Shown here one piece after another: positions 28,034 through 45,040 of a stretch of 47,188 nt of DNA (the stretch's first letter is position 1; every line of letters begins with the position of its first letter). The notes beneath the pieces were generated by a model that was given only the letters and a program-made list of their open reading frames with translations, made no database searches and was not told the origin of the DNA. Source of the DNA: Pantoea sp. SoEX (GTDB lineage Bacteria > Pseudomonadota > Gammaproteobacteria > Enterobacterales > Enterobacteriaceae); contig NZ_SZZT01000006.1 in the NCBI RefSeq assembly GCF_009829945.1, forward strand, positions 1 to 47,188, written 5' to 3'. A program made the translations under genes and the position numbers.

Positions 28034-29425
28034 GTGTCAATTACGCTTTGGCAACAATGCCTTACCAGATTACAAAATCAACTAACTGCTACTGAATTTA
28101 GTATGTGGATTCGCCCATTACATGCTAAAATGAGCAAAAATATTCTTGCTTTATATGCTCCAAACAGGTTTATACTTGACTGGGTAAAATATAAATACTA
28201 TAAAAACATAAATGAACTAATGAAAGAACTTTGCGGTATTGATGCACCGCTATTAAATTTTAAAGTAGGAATTTGTAATTTAGAAAAAAATACTACAGTG
28301 AAAATTGGGATACCTATTACATCAATAAAAAAAAATTTTATAAATAAGCAGATTGAAGTTGCATCCTGGAATAATTTTTTAATAAAATCCAATATTTTTT
28401 ACAATTCAAACTTAAATAAAAAATATACTTTTGATTGTTTTGTAGAAGGTAAGTGCAATAAATTAGCACGTACAGTAGCATATCAAATAACTAGTAATAG
28501 TAAAGATATTAAATACAATCCATTATTTATTTATGGTAGTACTGGATTAGGAAAAACTCATTTGCTTCATGCAGTAGGTAATAAAATTGTTGATAGATTA
28601 TCTAATGTAAAATTAGTTTACATACATTCGGAACTTTTTGTTCAAAATATGGTGAAAGCATTAAAAAATAATGCAATAGAAGATTTTAAATGTTACTATC
28701 GTTCAGCTGATACTTTACTTATTGATGATATACAATTTCTTGCCAATAAAGAAAGATCTCAAGAAGAATTTTTTCATACTTTCAATATATTAATAGAAAA
28801 TAATAAACAAATAATTATTACTTCAGATCGTTATCCAAAAGATCTGCTTGGTATTGAGGATAGACTAAAATCACGTTTTGGATGTGGATTAACTATAGCA
28901 GTTAAACCGCCTGAACTAGAAACTCGTATAGAAATATTAATGAAAAAAGCTAATGAAAATAGTGTTATTTTATCTCATGATGTAGCATACTTTATTGCTA
29001 AGCATTTAAATTCTAATATACGTGAACTTGAAGGCGCTTTGAATAGAATAATTGCTAATGCTAATTTTATAGGATGTATAATTAATATTGAATTTGTGAA
29101 CAAGGTATTACAAGATCTACTAGCTTTACATAGAAATGTAGTAACAATTCCTAATATTCAAAAAAAAGTAGCTGAATATTATAAAATAACAATTTTAGAC
29201 ATTATTTCTAAGAATAGATCACGTTCATTTACACATCCACGTCAAATTGCTATGACTATATCTAAGGAATTAACTAATCATAGCTTATCGGAGATAGGTA
29301 AAGCTTTTGGTGGACGCGATCATACTACTGTGCTTCACGCATGTCGTAAAATTAAAATATTATGTAAAAACAATTATAATATCGAAAAAGATTTTTATAA
29401 TCTTATTAGATTATTATCTTCTTAA
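28034..29425 (+). CDS. dnaA: Chromosomal replication initiator DnaA
   Basis: DnaA binds origin boxes as an ATP filament and opens the origin. The 463-residue protein (E. coli 467) has domain I ([23 protein letters not shown]), a short linker, the AAA+ domain with Walker A GSTGLGKT (168-175), LLIDDIQF and TSDRYP, and the DNA-binding [15 protein letters not shown]. The start is GTG, as in E. coli, with GGAG seven bases upstream; a TTG at 28022 is in frame but precedes that site. A run of nine A (28327-28335) in the linker is in frame. dnaA is lost in some insect symbionts, so an intact copy suggests the cell times its own replication. Confidence 0.97.
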   Translation: MSITLWQQCLTRLQNQLTATEFSMWIRPLHAKMSKNILALYAPNRFILDWVKYKYYKNINELMKELCGIDAPLLNFKVGICNLEKNTTVKIGIPITSIKKNFINKQIEVASWNNFLIKSNIFYNSNLNKKYTFDCFVEGKCNKLARTVAYQITSNSKDIKYNPLFIYGSTGLGKTHLLHAVGNKIVDRLSNVKLVYIHSELFVQNMVKALKNNAIEDFKCYYRSADTLLIDDIQFLANKERSQEEFFHTFNILIENNKQIIITSDRYPKDLLGIEDRLKSRFGCGLTIAVKPPELETRIEILMKKANENSVILSHDVAYFIAKHLNSNIRELEGALNRIIANANFIGCIINIEFVNKVLQDLLALHRNVVTIPNIQKKVAEYYKITILDIISKNRSRSFTHPRQIAMTISKELTNHSLSEIGKAFGGRDHTTVLHACRKIKILCKNNYNIEKDFYNLIRLLSS

Positions 29426-29439
29426 AAATATCAATTATT

Positions 29440-30549
29440 ATGAAATTACTTATTGAAAGAGAAAAATTAATTAAACCATTACAACAAATTAGTCTTTCAC
29501 TAAATAGTAGACCTATACAACAAATTCTTGGAAATATATTAATGGAAACAGATGGTCAGTTTCTTACTATAATTGGAACTGATCTAGAAATAGAAATGAT
29601 AACACGAGTAGAGTTATTAAAATTAGATCAATCTGGATCTATTACAGTACCAGCAAGAAAATTTTTAAATATTTGTCGGAGTATTATATCTGGATCAATT
29701 ATCAATATTCATGTTGAGAATAACATGATGTTAATAACTGCTAATTCTAGTAGTTTTTCTTTATCAACATTACCACCCATGAATTTTCCTAACATTGATG
29801 ATTGGAATGTTGAAATTGAATTTGATTTATTGCAAGAAAATCTAAAGAAATTAATAGAATTAACTCAATTTTCAATGGGTTATCAAGATGTACGCCATTA
29901 TTTAAATGGAATTATGTTGGAAATAGAAAATCAAGAGGTTCGTGCAGTAGCAACAGATGGTCATCGCCTAGCAACTTGTTTCGTAAAAGTTAATAAAGCA
30001 TTACCTAAATATTCAATAATCATGCCACGTAAGGGTATAATTGAATTAACGCGTTTATTAAACGGAGAAAACATATATTTAAAAATACATATTGGTTCTA
30101 ATAATATTAGAATTTATACTAAAGAAATTATTTTTACTTCTAGATTAATTGATGGTATGTTTCCTGATTACCGTCAAGTACTGAAAAAAAATTCTAATAA
30201 AATATTCCAAGTATTAGAGGTAGATTGCTTGTTACTAAAACAAGCATTATCCCGAGCATCTATACTATCTAATGAAAAATTTCGAAGTATTCGTCTACAA
30301 TTAAGTCATAATCAATTGACCATAACTGCAAGCAATTCTAATAACGAAGAATCAAAAGAAAAATTAGCAGTTAGTTATAATGGGAACAAATTAGAAATTT
30401 GTTTTAATGTTATATATATTTTAGATATATTGAATACGTTAAAGTGCGGAACAATACGTTTATTATTTACAGATTCTATATCTAGCGTACATATTAAAGA
30501 TACTACCAATCCTTATGTCCATTATGTGGTAATGCCAATGCGAATATAA
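29440..30549 (+). CDS. dnaN: DNA polymerase III beta clamp DnaN
   Basis: DnaN is the sliding clamp that tethers DNA polymerase III. The 369-residue protein (E. coli 366) shows the three-domain pattern, with IGTDLEIEMI, VRHYLNGIMLE, ATDGHRLATC, LIDGMFPDYRQV and the C-terminal YVVMPMRI that helps form the partner-binding pocket. It starts 14 bases after dnaA, so the two are co-transcribed. recF, which follows in E. coli, is replaced by 138 non-coding bases. Confidence 0.98.
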   Translation: MKLLIEREKLIKPLQQISLSLNSRPIQQILGNILMETDGQFLTIIGTDLEIEMITRVELLKLDQSGSITVPARKFLNICRSIISGSIINIHVENNMMLITANSSSFSLSTLPPMNFPNIDDWNVEIEFDLLQENLKKLIELTQFSMGYQDVRHYLNGIMLEIENQEVRAVATDGHRLATCFVKVNKALPKYSIIMPRKGIIELTRLLNGENIYLKIHIGSNNIRIYTKEIIFTSRLIDGMFPDYRQVLKKNSNKIFQVLEVDCLLLKQALSRASILSNEKFRSIRLQLSHNQLTITASNSNNEESKEKLAVSYNGNKLEICFNVIYILDILNTLKCGTIRLLFTDSISSVHIKDTTNPYVHYVVMPMRI

Positions 30550-30678
30550 TGTTATATTGTTTAATTTTTGTAAAAATGAAAAAATACTATTTTTAACTGA
30601 AATTAAGTATATCTGTCAATTTATAGTAATTTGAAATATTAAAAAATAATCTTAAAATGTAAATTATAGTTAAAATGA

Positions 30679-33096
<2,418 letters not shown>

Positions 33097-33225
33097 CAAA
33101 ATATTGATCCATGCAATACTATTATCAGGATTAATATGCTATATAAAAAATAAAATTAAATATAACACATTTTTATAATATTATTGCACAATTTTATCAA
33201 AAAATCATTAATTTCAGGTTTATTA

Positions 33226-33765
33226 ATGCCAGCAAAAATTTTATCCTCGAGAATTATAAGCTTACACTCGTTTTGTCAAAATCCTATTAGTTCTTTAAAA
33301 AAAAGCGATGGAGGTATTTTAGCTATATTAAAGAACTATACTCCAGTAATGTATGCTATTACTCCTGAACGTTTAGCTAAATTATTAGCTCTAGAAGTTG
33401 AAAATACATCAAAAAACAATAATCTATTGATAGAAAACAATATTATCAATAATAAAACAAGTAGAAGTATTTATACACCTATCGGAAAATATGCTATGTA
33501 TGATGGTTGGCAACCAGATTCTGATTTTATAAGACAAGCTGCAATTTGGGGCATACTATTGACTAGTCCGATTACAGATGCTGAATTGTCAGGATTTATA
33601 TCATATTGGCATGCTGAAGGCAGTTTATTTCATCATATTCAATGGCAACAAAAATTTGCACGCAATTTGCAAATGATCCGTAATAGTAATTTTGATAAAT
33701 CAAGAGTAAATGTTAATCAAATATCTAATGCAACTCTTAGTATTCCTAAAGGTTTTCGAGGATAA
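33226..33765 (+). CDS. dnaT: Primosomal protein DnaT (protein I)
   Basis: DnaT takes part in PriA-dependent restart of stalled forks, helping load DnaB with DnaC. From the ATG at 33226 the protein has 179 residues, exactly the E. coli length, starting MPAKILSSRIISL. The core YAITPERLAKLLALE, PIGKYAMYDGWQPDSDFIRQ, FHHIQWQQKFARNLQ and the final PKGFRG match. A TTG at 33184 is in frame but would add 14 unmatched residues. It ends three bases before dnaC. In E. coli dnaTC lie far from gyrB, so the location is unusual. Confidence 0.94.
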   Translation: MPAKILSSRIISLHSFCQNPISSLKKSDGGILAILKNYTPVMYAITPERLAKLLALEVENTSKNNNLLIENNIINNKTSRSIYTPIGKYAMYDGWQPDSDFIRQAAIWGILLTSPITDAELSGFISYWHAEGSLFHHIQWQQKFARNLQMIRNSNFDKSRVNVNQISNATLSIPKGFRG

Positions 33766-33768
33766 TTA

Positions 33769-34509
33769 ATGAAAACGCTTAATAATATTTTAAGTCGAAT
33801 AAAAAAAATTATACCAGAAGGTACTCAACCAAAATTCAATACAGGTGAAGATCTTTTAGCATGGAATCAAGAAGAAGGACGGTTGAATTCAGCTACCATT
33901 GCTCGTGAAAATAAAGCAATGAAAATGCAACGTATTATGTGTAGATCTGGTATTAGAGAGTTACACATTAATTGTTCATTTGATAATTATCAAGTAGAGA
34001 ACGAAGGCCAAGGTAAAGCTCTTAAATTAGCAAGACAATATTCCATTGAATTTGATAATAGTATTGCTAGTTTTGTTTTTTCTGGCCGTCCTGGAACAGG
34101 AAAAAATCATTTAGCAGCAGCAATAGGAAATGAACTAATATTGAGAGGTAAATGTGTCTTAATTGTTACTGTTGCTGATTTAATGTCTAGTATGAAAGCC
34201 ACTTTTAATGAAACTAGCGATATTACTGAAGATCAGCTAATTAAAAACTTAAGTGATGTTGATTTACTAATAATTGATGAAATAGGGATACAAAGTGAAT
34301 CGAGATACGAAAAAATGATTATTAACCAGATCGTTGATAGAAGATCCTCATCTAAACGACCAACAGGTATGTTATCAAATCTAGATCATAATAATATGAA
34401 CTCTCTTTTAGGAGAAAGAGTTATGGATAGAATGAGACTTGGAAAAAGTATTTGGGTTTATTTTGACTGGGAAAGTTATCGCAGTCGTATTAGAGGGGAT
34501 GAATATTAA
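33769..34509 (+). CDS. dnaC: DNA helicase loader DnaC
   Basis: DnaC is the AAA+ loader that delivers the DnaB helicase to single-stranded DNA at the origin and restarted forks. The 246-residue protein (E. coli 245) has the DnaB-binding N-terminus (FKTGEELLAW-like FNTGEDLLAW), Walker A GRPGTGKN (106-113, with the unusual Asn typical of DnaC), Walker B LLIIDEIG, and SSSKRPTGMLSN, GERVMDRMRLG and SYRSR. It follows dnaT by three bases. Only 35 bases separate its end from convergent glmS, with the palindrome TTCACTAGTGAA (34524-34535) between. Confidence 0.97.
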   Translation: MKTLNNILSRIKKIIPEGTQPKFNTGEDLLAWNQEEGRLNSATIARENKAMKMQRIMCRSGIRELHINCSFDNYQVENEGQGKALKLARQYSIEFDNSIASFVFSGRPGTGKNHLAAAIGNELILRGKCVLIVTVADLMSSMKATFNETSDITEDQLIKNLSDVDLLIIDEIGIQSESRYEKMIINQIVDRRSSSKRPTGMLSNLDHNNMNSLLGERVMDRMRLGKSIWVYFDWESYRSRIRGDEY

Positions 34510-34523
34510 ATGCAATTAAGAAA

Positions 34524-34535
34524 TTCACTAGTGAA
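34524..34535. repeat. 12-base palindrome between dnaC and glmS
   Basis: TTCACTAGTGAA lies between the two convergent stop codons. It is short, has no loop and no adjacent T run, so a terminator role is doubtful. Confidence 0.3.
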
Positions 34536-34544
34536 AATGTATAA

Positions 34545-36374
34545 CTACTCAACAGTAACAGATTTTGCTAAATTACGCGGTTGGTCTATGTTTCTACATT
34601 TAATAATAGCTACATAATAGGAAAGTAATTGTAATGGAATTGTATAAAAAATAGGAGCCGTTATATTCTCTACATATGGTAGCTGAATTATTTTCATATT
34701 ATATGTATCTTTAAAATCTGTGTTTTGATCAGTAAATATATATAATAAACCACCTCTAGTTCTTATTTCTTCGATGTTACATTTCAATTTTCTTAAAAGT
34801 TCGTTATTTGGTGCTATCACTATTACAGGCATTTTATCATCAATTAATGCTAGTGGGCCATGTTTTAATTCTCCTGCTGCATATGCTTCAGCATGAATAT
34901 AAGATATTTCTTTTAACTTTAGTGCTCCTTCCATAGCTATTGGATAATGATCACCTCTACCTATAAATAATGCGTGATTTTTATTAAAGAAATCTTTAGC
35001 TATTTCTTCTATCATCTTATCTTTAGCTAGAACTTGCTCTATACGATAAGGCAATGTTTGAATTGCTTTAATAATGTTATGCTGTACTTCTAAATTCATA
35101 CCATTCAAACTACCTAACTTAATTACTAACATTAATAAAACTGTTAACTGTGTACTAAAAGTTTTAGTAGAAGCTACTCCTATTTCAATTCCAGATTTAG
35201 TGGTTAAATATAAATCAGATTCACGTACTATTGAAGAATGAAGTACGTTGCATATTGCTAATGATCCTATAAAATTAAATTTTTTTGATAAACGTAACGC
35301 TGCTAAAGTATCAGCAGTTTCACCAGATTGTGACAAAGCAACTAGTAAACTATTTTTTCTTACCTGAAATTTGCGATATCGAAATTCAGAAGCAATTTCA
35401 ACATCACAAGGAATATTAGCTAAAGATTCAAACCAGTAACGTGAAACTAATCCAGAATTATATGATGTACCACAAGCAATAATTTGAATATGTCTAATTT
35501 TCTTTAGAAATTTTATATTTACTCCTAATTCTTCAAGATCTATCTCTTTATTTTTACAACGTCCTCTTAATGTATTTTCAATTGCTGTAGGTTGTTCATA
35601 GATTTCTTTCTGCATATAGTGATTATAATTACCTTTACTTGTTATATCATAATGTATATGAGATTTAATCTCGTTTCGATTAACAATATTACCCATAACA
35701 TTAAAAATATTAATTTTATCGCAGCTAATCTCTGCAACATCTCCTTCTTCTAAATGAATAAAACTATTGGCTATAGACAATAAAGCCAGCTGATCAGATG
35801 CAACAAAATTTTCACCCACTCCACAACCAATCACTAAAGGATTACCTATTCTTACAGCTACAAGAATTGTTGGATTACGTCTATCCATAACTACTATTCC
35901 AAATGATCCATTGATTTGAGGAATTGTTTGTAAAACTATCTCTAATAGAGATCCTCCATGTTGTTTTTGTTTTAAATGTAATAGATGTGCTATTACTTCA
36001 GTATCAGTTTCAGAAGAGAAAAAATATCCACATGATATAAGCTCTTTTCTTAGTTGTTCATGATTTTCTATCATTCCATTATGTACGACAATGATGTATT
36101 CAGATATATGTGGATGTGCATTAACTTCCGAAGGAATTCCATGAGTTGCCCAACGTGTATGAGCTAATCCAATAAACCCTATTAAATTTTTATTTTGAGT
36201 GGCTTCTATTAATTTTTGCACTTTTCCTAAACAACGAAAGCGATTAAAATTTCCAAATTTATCCACTACAGCTAGACCAGCTGAATCATATCCACGGTAT
36301 TCTAAACGTAATAAACCTTCTAACAAAATTTTTGTTATATTACGTTGCGCAACAGCACCAATAATTCCACACAT
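34545..36374 (-). CDS. glmS: Glucosamine-6-phosphate synthase GlmS
   Basis: GlmS makes glucosamine-6-phosphate from fructose-6-phosphate and glutamine, the entry to peptidoglycan and lipopolysaccharide amino sugars. The start must be the ATG at 36374, since the catalytic nucleophile is Cys2 exposed after Met removal (M-C-G-I-I-G). An in-frame ATG at 36416 would bury it. The protein has 609 residues, the E. coli length. It shows the glutaminase HTRWATHG and [11 protein letters not shown], two SIS modules ([35 protein letters not shown]) and the C-terminal NLAKSVTVE. glmU lies 52 bases upstream. No sign of GlmZ-type leader control was identified. Confidence 0.98.
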   Translation of the reverse strand: MCGIIGAVAQRNITKILLEGLLRLEYRGYDSAGLAVVDKFGNFNRFRCLGKVQKLIEATQNKNLIGFIGLAHTRWATHGIPSEVNAHPHISEYIIVVHNGMIENHEQLRKELISCGYFFSSETDTEVIAHLLHLKQKQHGGSLLEIVLQTIPQINGSFGIVVMDRRNPTILVAVRIGNPLVIGCGVGENFVASDQLALLSIANSFIHLEEGDVAEISCDKINIFNVMGNIVNRNEIKSHIHYDITSKGNYNHYMQKEIYEQPTAIENTLRGRCKNKEIDLEELGVNIKFLKKIRHIQIIACGTSYNSGLVSRYWFESLANIPCDVEIASEFRYRKFQVRKNSLLVALSQSGETADTLAALRLSKKFNFIGSLAICNVLHSSIVRESDLYLTTKSGIEIGVASTKTFSTQLTVLLMLVIKLGSLNGMNLEVQHNIIKAIQTLPYRIEQVLAKDKMIEEIAKDFFNKNHALFIGRGDHYPIAMEGALKLKEISYIHAEAYAAGELKHGPLALIDDKMPVIVIAPNNELLRKLKCNIEEIRTRGGLLYIFTDQNTDFKDTYNMKIIQLPYVENITAPIFYTIPLQLLSYYVAIIKCRNIDQPRNLAKSVTVE

Positions 36375-36426
36375 AATAACATTTTTCTTAAAATTATTAT
36401 TAAATGATAATATCAAAAAAATAAAG

Positions 36427-37797
36427 TTATCTTTCTGATGGACGTTTCCAATCTTTTTTATGAATTTGTTTTTTAGGATTTAATACTAAATTTTTATTTT
36501 TTACATCTTTTAAAACAGTTGTTCCAGCAGCTATAGTAACATTTTCTGAAATATCCAATGGAGCAACTAATTGACTACAAGCACCAATAAAAACATTATT
36601 ACCAATAACAGTATTTAATTTATTTTTACCATCATAGTTACAAGTTATTGTACCGGCTCCAATATTTACATTAGCACCTATTATTGCATCTCCAAGATAA
36701 GAAAGATGTTTTGCTTTTGAAGATTTGCCTAAAGAAACATTTTTCATTTCAACAAAATTTCCTATACATGAGTTTTTGTCTAATTTAACATTATTACGAA
36801 AATGAGAGAATGGACCAACTTTGCATTTTATAGATAAATTTGAGTTACTTATAACTGAATAAGGATAAATATTACAATCATCACCAATAAAACTATTTTT
36901 AATAATACAACCAGATCCAATTTTTACTCTATTACCTAGTATTACATGTTCTTCTATAATTACATTAGTATCAATTTCAACATCAATTCCGCATATTAAT
37001 GTACCTCTCAGATCAAAACGATTTGGATCAAATATTGTAACTCCAGATAGCATTAAAATTTCTGCTTGTATATTTTGATAAATTCTTTCTACATTTGCTA
37101 ATTGTATGCAATTATTTACGCCTTTTATTTCATATAAATTTACTGGACTAGCAGATTGAATAAAACAATTATCTTGATAAGCTATTTTAACTATATCTGT
37201 TAAATAAAACTCTTTTTGAGCATTTTCATTAGTAATATTTTTTAACCAATATCTTAATTTTCTTACATTAGCAATCATTATACCCGTATTAATTTCTGTG
37301 ATATTTAAATATTGATCATTTATAATATCTTTATGTTCAATAATTTCTGTAATAATCCCATTATTTCTAATTATTCTACCATATCCATTTGGATTATCTG
37401 ATATTACTGTTAACAACCCAATACCGTCGTTTGGTTGTATACTGAATAGACGTTCTAGAGTTTCTTTAGAAATTAATGGAACATCACCGTATAAAATTAA
37501 TAATTTTTCATTATCATGAAGATATGGTAGTACCTGTGCGACTGCATGTCCTGTACCCAGTTGTTTATCCTGTAATATCCAGTTTATTGAAGAATCATTT
37601 AAATATTGTTTAAGCAATTCTCCTTTAAAACCATATACAATGTAAATTTTATCTTTATTAATCTCTTTGGCTACATCAATTACATACTCGACAATATATT
37701 TACCTGCTAGTTTATGCAACACTTTTGGTAAATTTGAACACATTCGTGTTCCTTTACCTGCTGCAAGAATGACTATATTTATTAAATTATTACACAT
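36427..37797 (-). CDS. glmU: Bifunctional GlcNAc-1-P uridyltransferase / GlcN-1-P acetyltransferase GlmU
   Basis: GlmU acetylates glucosamine-1-phosphate and then joins UTP to give UDP-GlcNAc. At 456 residues it has the E. coli length. The N-terminal pyrophosphorylase shows [23 protein letters not shown] and LYGDVPLI. The C-terminal left-handed beta-helix has hexapeptide repeats and the acetyltransferase segment [27 protein letters not shown]. It lies between atpC and glmS as in E. coli, 22 bases after atpC, so it is probably read from the atp promoter. Confidence 0.98.
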   Translation of the reverse strand: MCNNLINIVILAAGKGTRMCSNLPKVLHKLAGKYIVEYVIDVAKEINKDKIYIVYGFKGELLKQYLNDSSINWILQDKQLGTGHAVAQVLPYLHDNEKLLILYGDVPLISKETLERLFSIQPNDGIGLLTVISDNPNGYGRIIRNNGIITEIIEHKDIINDQYLNITEINTGIMIANVRKLRYWLKNITNENAQKEFYLTDIVKIAYQDNCFIQSASPVNLYEIKGVNNCIQLANVERIYQNIQAEILMLSGVTIFDPNRFDLRGTLICGIDVEIDTNVIIEEHVILGNRVKIGSGCIIKNSFIGDDCNIYPYSVISNSNLSIKCKVGPFSHFRNNVKLDKNSCIGNFVEMKNVSLGKSSKAKHLSYLGDAIIGANVNIGAGTITCNYDGKNKLNTVIGNNVFIGACSQLVAPLDISENVTIAAGTTVLKDVKNKNLVLNPKKQIHKKDWKRPSER

Positions 37798-37819
37798 AAA
37801 ATATGATTTATATCTTTGA

Positions 37820-38242
37820 TTATTTAATTGATTTTTTAGTTAATTCGATTACACGTAATTTTGCTATAGCTTTTGCTAACTTTATAGAAGCTATTAAATA
37901 ATTAACATCTTTATGTCTGTTTTTTATTTGTTGTTCTGCTTTAAATTTTGCTTCTAATGCACGTTTTTCATCTAAATCGGTTCCTCTAATCGCAATATCA
38001 GCTAAAACTATACTTCGGTTTGGCTGTACTTCAAGTATACCACCGGAAAGATAAATAAACTCTGTATCTCCATTTTTCTTAACCAAACCAATCATTCCTG
38101 GTTTTAGTATAGTTAACAAAGGAGAATGTCCAGGAAAAATGCCTAATTCTCCTTCAATACCTGATACTTGAATTTTTTGTACTAAACCAGAAAATAACTG
38201 TTTTTCTGCACTAACTACATCTAACTGATAGTTTTTAATCAT
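37820..38242 (-). CDS. atpC: F1 ATP synthase epsilon subunit AtpC
   Basis: Epsilon is part of the F1 central stalk and inhibits ATP hydrolysis. The 140-residue protein (E. coli 139) has the N-terminal beta sandwich ([32 protein letters not shown]) and the two-helix C-terminal regulatory hairpin. It is the last gene of the atp operon, 30 bases after atpD. Confidence 0.97.
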   Translation of the reverse strand: MIKNYQLDVVSAEKQLFSGLVQKIQVSGIEGELGIFPGHSPLLTILKPGMIGLVKKNGDTEFIYLSGGILEVQPNRSIVLADIAIRGTDLDEKRALEAKFKAEQQIKNRHKDVNYLIASIKLAKAIAKLRVIELTKKSIK

Positions 38243-38272
38243 TATATTTTATGCTCTTAAACATTTTCTAAA

Positions 38273-39694
<1,422 letters not shown>

Positions 39695-39697
39695 TTA

Positions 39698-40564
39698 TTA
39701 AACTGCAGAAGCTCCTGAAACGATTTCTATAAGTTCTTGGGTAATATTAGCCTGACGACATTTATTATACAATAAATTTAATTCACTTATTAAATTGCAA
39801 CAATTGTCAGTTGAAGCTTTCATAGCGACCATCCTAGCAGCTTGTTCACTTGCCAAATTTTCCAATACTGCTTGATAAAACCGTGATTCTATATATCTAT
39901 ATAGTAGGTTATCTAATAATGTCTTAGAATCAGGTTCGTATAAATAATCCCATGTAGATTTGATATTGCTTTTATTTTCAATAGGTGATAAAGGTATTAT
40001 TTGGTTAATACATGGAATCTGAATCATCGTATTATTAAATTTATTACTTACTATGTAAAGTCTATCAATATTTTTTTCATCATAAGCTGATAACATAACT
40101 TTGACTAATCCGATTATTTCAGAGAAATCAAAATCATCTCCTATTCCACTAATATGTCCAACAACATTAATTCCTATAATAGAGTCAAAAAAGGAAATTC
40201 CTTTAGAACCTAAAATAGATAAATCAGTTCCTATATTTTTTTCTTGAAAAGATTTTATATTTACTAATAGTTTTTTAAATAAATTTATATTTAAACCACT
40301 GCATAATCCTCTATCAGTTGAAATAAGCAAATAACCAACTTTTTTTACTTCACGTTCTGTTAGATAATGATGTCTGTATTCTAAATTACCTAACGTAATA
40401 TGATTTATAACCTGAATTATCATGTCATGGTATGGTCTACTAGCTAATACACGTTGTTGAGATTTACGCATTTTGGATGCAGCAACCATTTCCATTGCTT
40501 TTGTTATTTTCTGTGTATTTTTTACAACTTCTATTTTATTACGTATTTGTTTTATGCTAGCCAT
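39698..40564 (-). CDS. atpG: F1 ATP synthase gamma subunit AtpG
   Basis: Gamma is the rotor shaft through the alpha3-beta3 ring. The 288-residue protein (E. coli 287) has the long N-terminal helix [30 protein letters not shown]-like segment (residues 6-36), [11 protein letters not shown], and the C-terminal helix [16 protein letters not shown]. Both ends needed for the coiled-coil shaft are present. It sits between atpA and atpD. Confidence 0.98.
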   Translation of the reverse strand: MASIKQIRNKIEVVKNTQKITKAMEMVAASKMRKSQQRVLASRPYHDMIIQVINHITLGNLEYRHHYLTEREVKKVGYLLISTDRGLCSGLNINLFKKLLVNIKSFQEKNIGTDLSILGSKGISFFDSIIGINVVGHISGIGDDFDFSEIIGLVKVMLSAYDEKNIDRLYIVSNKFNNTMIQIPCINQIIPLSPIENKSNIKSTWDYLYEPDSKTLLDNLLYRYIESRFYQAVLENLASEQAARMVAMKASTDNCCNLISELNLLYNKCRQANITQELIEIVSGASAV

Positions 40565-40618
40565 CGATGTATTTTTAATATCCTAATATTATTATTCACA
40601 GTTAAATTTAAAAAGATA

Positions 40619-42160
40619 CTACAATGATTGAGTTGATTTAAATGTGTTAAATAGGTTATTTAATCTTGTACTAATATCTCTATTATATTTGCCATTTATA
40701 TTAATTTCTTGTAACAAATCAGCATAATTTCTTTCTGCAAAATCTATTAATGATTCTTCAAATCTATTAATATCTTTAACCTCAATATCATCTAAATAAT
40801 TATTTGTAGCTGCGAATAATAGAAGACTCTGATTAGCAATAGACATTGGTTTATATTGTTTTTGCTTTAAAAGTTCTGTAATTTTTTGTCCGTTTTTTAG
40901 CTGTTTCTGAGTAATTTCATCTAAATCAGAAGCAAATTGAGAAAAAGATGCTAATTCACGATATTGAGCTAACGCAGTTCTAATTCCACCAGATAGTTTT
41001 TTTATGATTTCGCTTTGTGCAGCATTACCAACACGAGATACTGAAATGCCGGGATTGACAGCAGGTCTTAAACCAGCATTAAACAAACTAGATTCTAAAA
41101 AAATCTGACCATCTGTAATAGATATTACATTAGTTGGAACAAATGCTGAAACATCGCCAGACTGTGTTTCAATTATAGGTAAAGCAGTTAAAGATCCTGT
41201 ACGTCCTTTAACATTTCCTTTTGTAACACGTTCTACATAAGCAGAAGTTACACGAGATGCTCTTTCTAATAATCTAGAATGTAAATAAAATATATCACCA
41301 GGAAATGCTTCTCTTCCAGGTGGACGACGTAATAACAATGAAATTTGTCTATAAGCAATAGCTTGTTTAGACAAATCATCATATACAATTAATGCGTCAT
41401 TACCATTATCACGAAAATATTCAGCCATTGTGCAACCAGAATAAGGTGCTAAATATTGTAAAGTAGCTGATTCAGAAGCAGAAGCTACAACAACTATAGT
41501 ATTTTTCAATGCCTGGTATTCTTCTAATTTACGAATAACATTAGAGATAGTTGACATTTTTTGTCCAATTGCAACATAAATGCACTTAATACCGGAATTT
41601 CTTTGATTTATAATGGTATCTATAGCCATTGCTGTTTTCCCAGTTTGACGGTCACCTATGATTAATTCACGTTGACCGCGTCCAATTGGAATCATTGCAT
41701 CAACAGATTTATAACCTGTTTGAACTGGCTGATCAATAGGTTGACGATCTATTACTCCAGGGGCAATAACTTCAACAGATGCAAATCCATTATTAGATAT
41801 TAAACCATTTCCATCAATTGGCATCCCTAGTGCGTTTACTACTCTGCCTAATAATCCTTCTCCTACAGGTACTTCACAAATACGTCCAGTACATCTAACT
41901 TTCATGCCTTCAATAAGATCATCAGAAGTTCCCATGACAACAGCGCCAACAGAATCACGTTCTAAATTAAGAGCTATAGCATAACGATTATCTGGTAAGG
42001 CTATCATTTCTCCTTGCATCACATTTTCTAATCCGTATACTCTTATGACACCATCCGCAACAGAAACAATAATGCCTTCTTCATAGTACTGTGTTTTAAT
42101 ATTAAATTGAGAAATTCTTTGTTTTATTATTTCACTAATCTCTGTAGAATTTAGTTGCAT
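40619..42160 (-). CDS. atpA: F1 ATP synthase alpha subunit AtpA
   Basis: Alpha alternates with beta in the F1 hexamer and holds the non-catalytic nucleotide sites. At 513 residues it has the E. coli length: the P-loop GDRQTGKT near 169-176, [39 protein letters not shown] and the ATPase signature [13 protein letters not shown]. The N-terminal helix that binds delta is present ([15 protein letters not shown]). It starts 13 bases after atpH. Confidence 0.99.
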   Translation of the reverse strand: MQLNSTEISEIIKQRISQFNIKTQYYEEGIIVSVADGVIRVYGLENVMQGEMIALPDNRYAIALNLERDSVGAVVMGTSDDLIEGMKVRCTGRICEVPVGEGLLGRVVNALGMPIDGNGLISNNGFASVEVIAPGVIDRQPIDQPVQTGYKSVDAMIPIGRGQRELIIGDRQTGKTAMAIDTIINQRNSGIKCIYVAIGQKMSTISNVIRKLEEYQALKNTIVVVASASESATLQYLAPYSGCTMAEYFRDNGNDALIVYDDLSKQAIAYRQISLLLRRPPGREAFPGDIFYLHSRLLERASRVTSAYVERVTKGNVKGRTGSLTALPIIETQSGDVSAFVPTNVISITDGQIFLESSLFNAGLRPAVNPGISVSRVGNAAQSEIIKKLSGGIRTALAQYRELASFSQFASDLDEITQKQLKNGQKITELLKQKQYKPMSIANQSLLLFAATNNYLDDIEVKDINRFEESLIDFAERNYADLLQEININGKYNRDISTRLNNLFNTFKSTQSL

Positions 42161-42173
42161 ATGATTAGATTTC

Positions 42174-42710
42174 CTAAGATTGTAAAATTTTTGCTAAACG
42201 AGAGATACGACCACTTATACTATTATCAATAACTAGGTCTCCTAAATAAATAATAATACCTGATATCAAAGAAGTATCAATTTTATGTTTTAATTTCACT
42301 TTTCGTAATAAATATTTTTCTAGTACATTTTTAATGTCTTCTAATTGTTTAATACTTAAATCTAAGGCAGAAATTATAATAGCTTCAGCTGTAGTTTCAT
42401 ATGCATCTCGTAATTTACCAAACTCATGTAAAACTGTAGGAAATATATCTAACCGCTTATTTTCAGCCATTAATTGAATCAAATTTTTAGCTTGAGGAAT
42501 TAATTCATTGCCACATATTTTATTAAATATATTATACATATTTTTAGGAGATAAATTTTGAGGGAAGATTTTTTTAATTTCTGTATCACTAGATATTTGT
42601 GCAACTACAGTTAATATATGATGCCAAAGTTCAACATTTTTATTTTCAAGAGAAATATCGAAAATAGCTTTAGCGTAAGGGCGAGCTATTGTGATTAATT
42701 CAATAAACAT
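42174..42710 (-). CDS. atpH: F1 ATP synthase delta subunit AtpH
   Basis: Delta links F1 to the peripheral stalk (b2). The 178-residue protein (E. coli 177) has [11 protein letters not shown] near the start and [27 protein letters not shown] with RLAKILQS at the end, the best conserved parts of the family. It is spaced ten bases from atpF and 13 from atpA. Confidence 0.96.
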   Translation of the reverse strand: MFIELITIARPYAKAIFDISLENKNVELWHHILTVVAQISSDTEIKKIFPQNLSPKNMYNIFNKICGNELIPQAKNLIQLMAENKRLDIFPTVLHEFGKLRDAYETTAEAIIISALDLSIKQLEDIKNVLEKYLLRKVKLKHKIDTSLISGIIIYLGDLVIDNSISGRISRLAKILQS

Positions 42711-42720
42711 TAATATTTCC

Positions 42721-43194
42721 TTATTTCAATTCTGAGATTAACTCATCTATAATGTCATTATTGATATTTCTGTCAATAGAACGTTTTATTATCTTTTCAG
42801 CACCAATTATAACTAATGTAGCCAACTTTTTACGTAGTTCTTCACAAACAATATCACGCTTAAGATCTATTTCATGCTGTGCTTCTTCTATAATACGAAT
42901 ACGCTCATTATTAGCTTCAGCTTTAGCTTTTTCTAAAATTTGCATACGATTATTATTAACTTGATCAATAATAAACTTAGCTGTCTGTTTTGCTTTTTTT
43001 AAATGATCTTCTGCATTTACTAGTGTCAAATTTGCATCTTCTTTTGCTTTTTTAATAAATTTCAGACTTTCATCAATTTCTTTTTGTCTTTTTTCAATTG
43101 CATTAATAATAGGAGGCCACACATATTTCATACAGAATAAAACAAACAGAATAAATGATATAGTTTGACCAAGTATAGTTGCATTAATATTCAC
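42721..43194 (-). CDS. atpF: Fo ATP synthase subunit b AtpF
   Basis: Subunit b forms the peripheral stalk dimer. From GTG at 43194 the protein has 157 residues (E. coli 156) and begins [23 protein letters not shown], the membrane anchor, followed by a long charged coiled coil. The GTG is chosen because E. coli atpF also uses GTG at this codon and GAGGT lies ten bases upstream. An in-frame ATG at 43239 would add 15 residues not seen in the family. The 142-base gap to atpE is longer than usual for this operon. Confidence 0.95.
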   Translation of the reverse strand: MNINATILGQTISFILFVLFCMKYVWPPIINAIEKRQKEIDESLKFIKKAKEDANLTLVNAEDHLKKAKQTAKFIIDQVNNNRMQILEKAKAEANNERIRIIEEAQHEIDLKRDIVCEELRKKLATLVIIGAEKIIKRSIDRNINNDIIDELISELK

Positions 43195-43336
43195 TTTATC
43201 AAACACCTCTATTTTAATTATTAAAACTACACCACTCACGTAGACAATTATGTTAGTTACATTATTTTCTTGAAATTATTTGTAATAACAAACTATAACA
43301 TTGACAGTTCACATATTTTTTAAAATAAATTGAATT

Positions 43337-43606
<270 letters not shown>

Positions 43607-43615
43607 TTAAAAATT

Positions 43616-45040
<1,425 letters not shown>

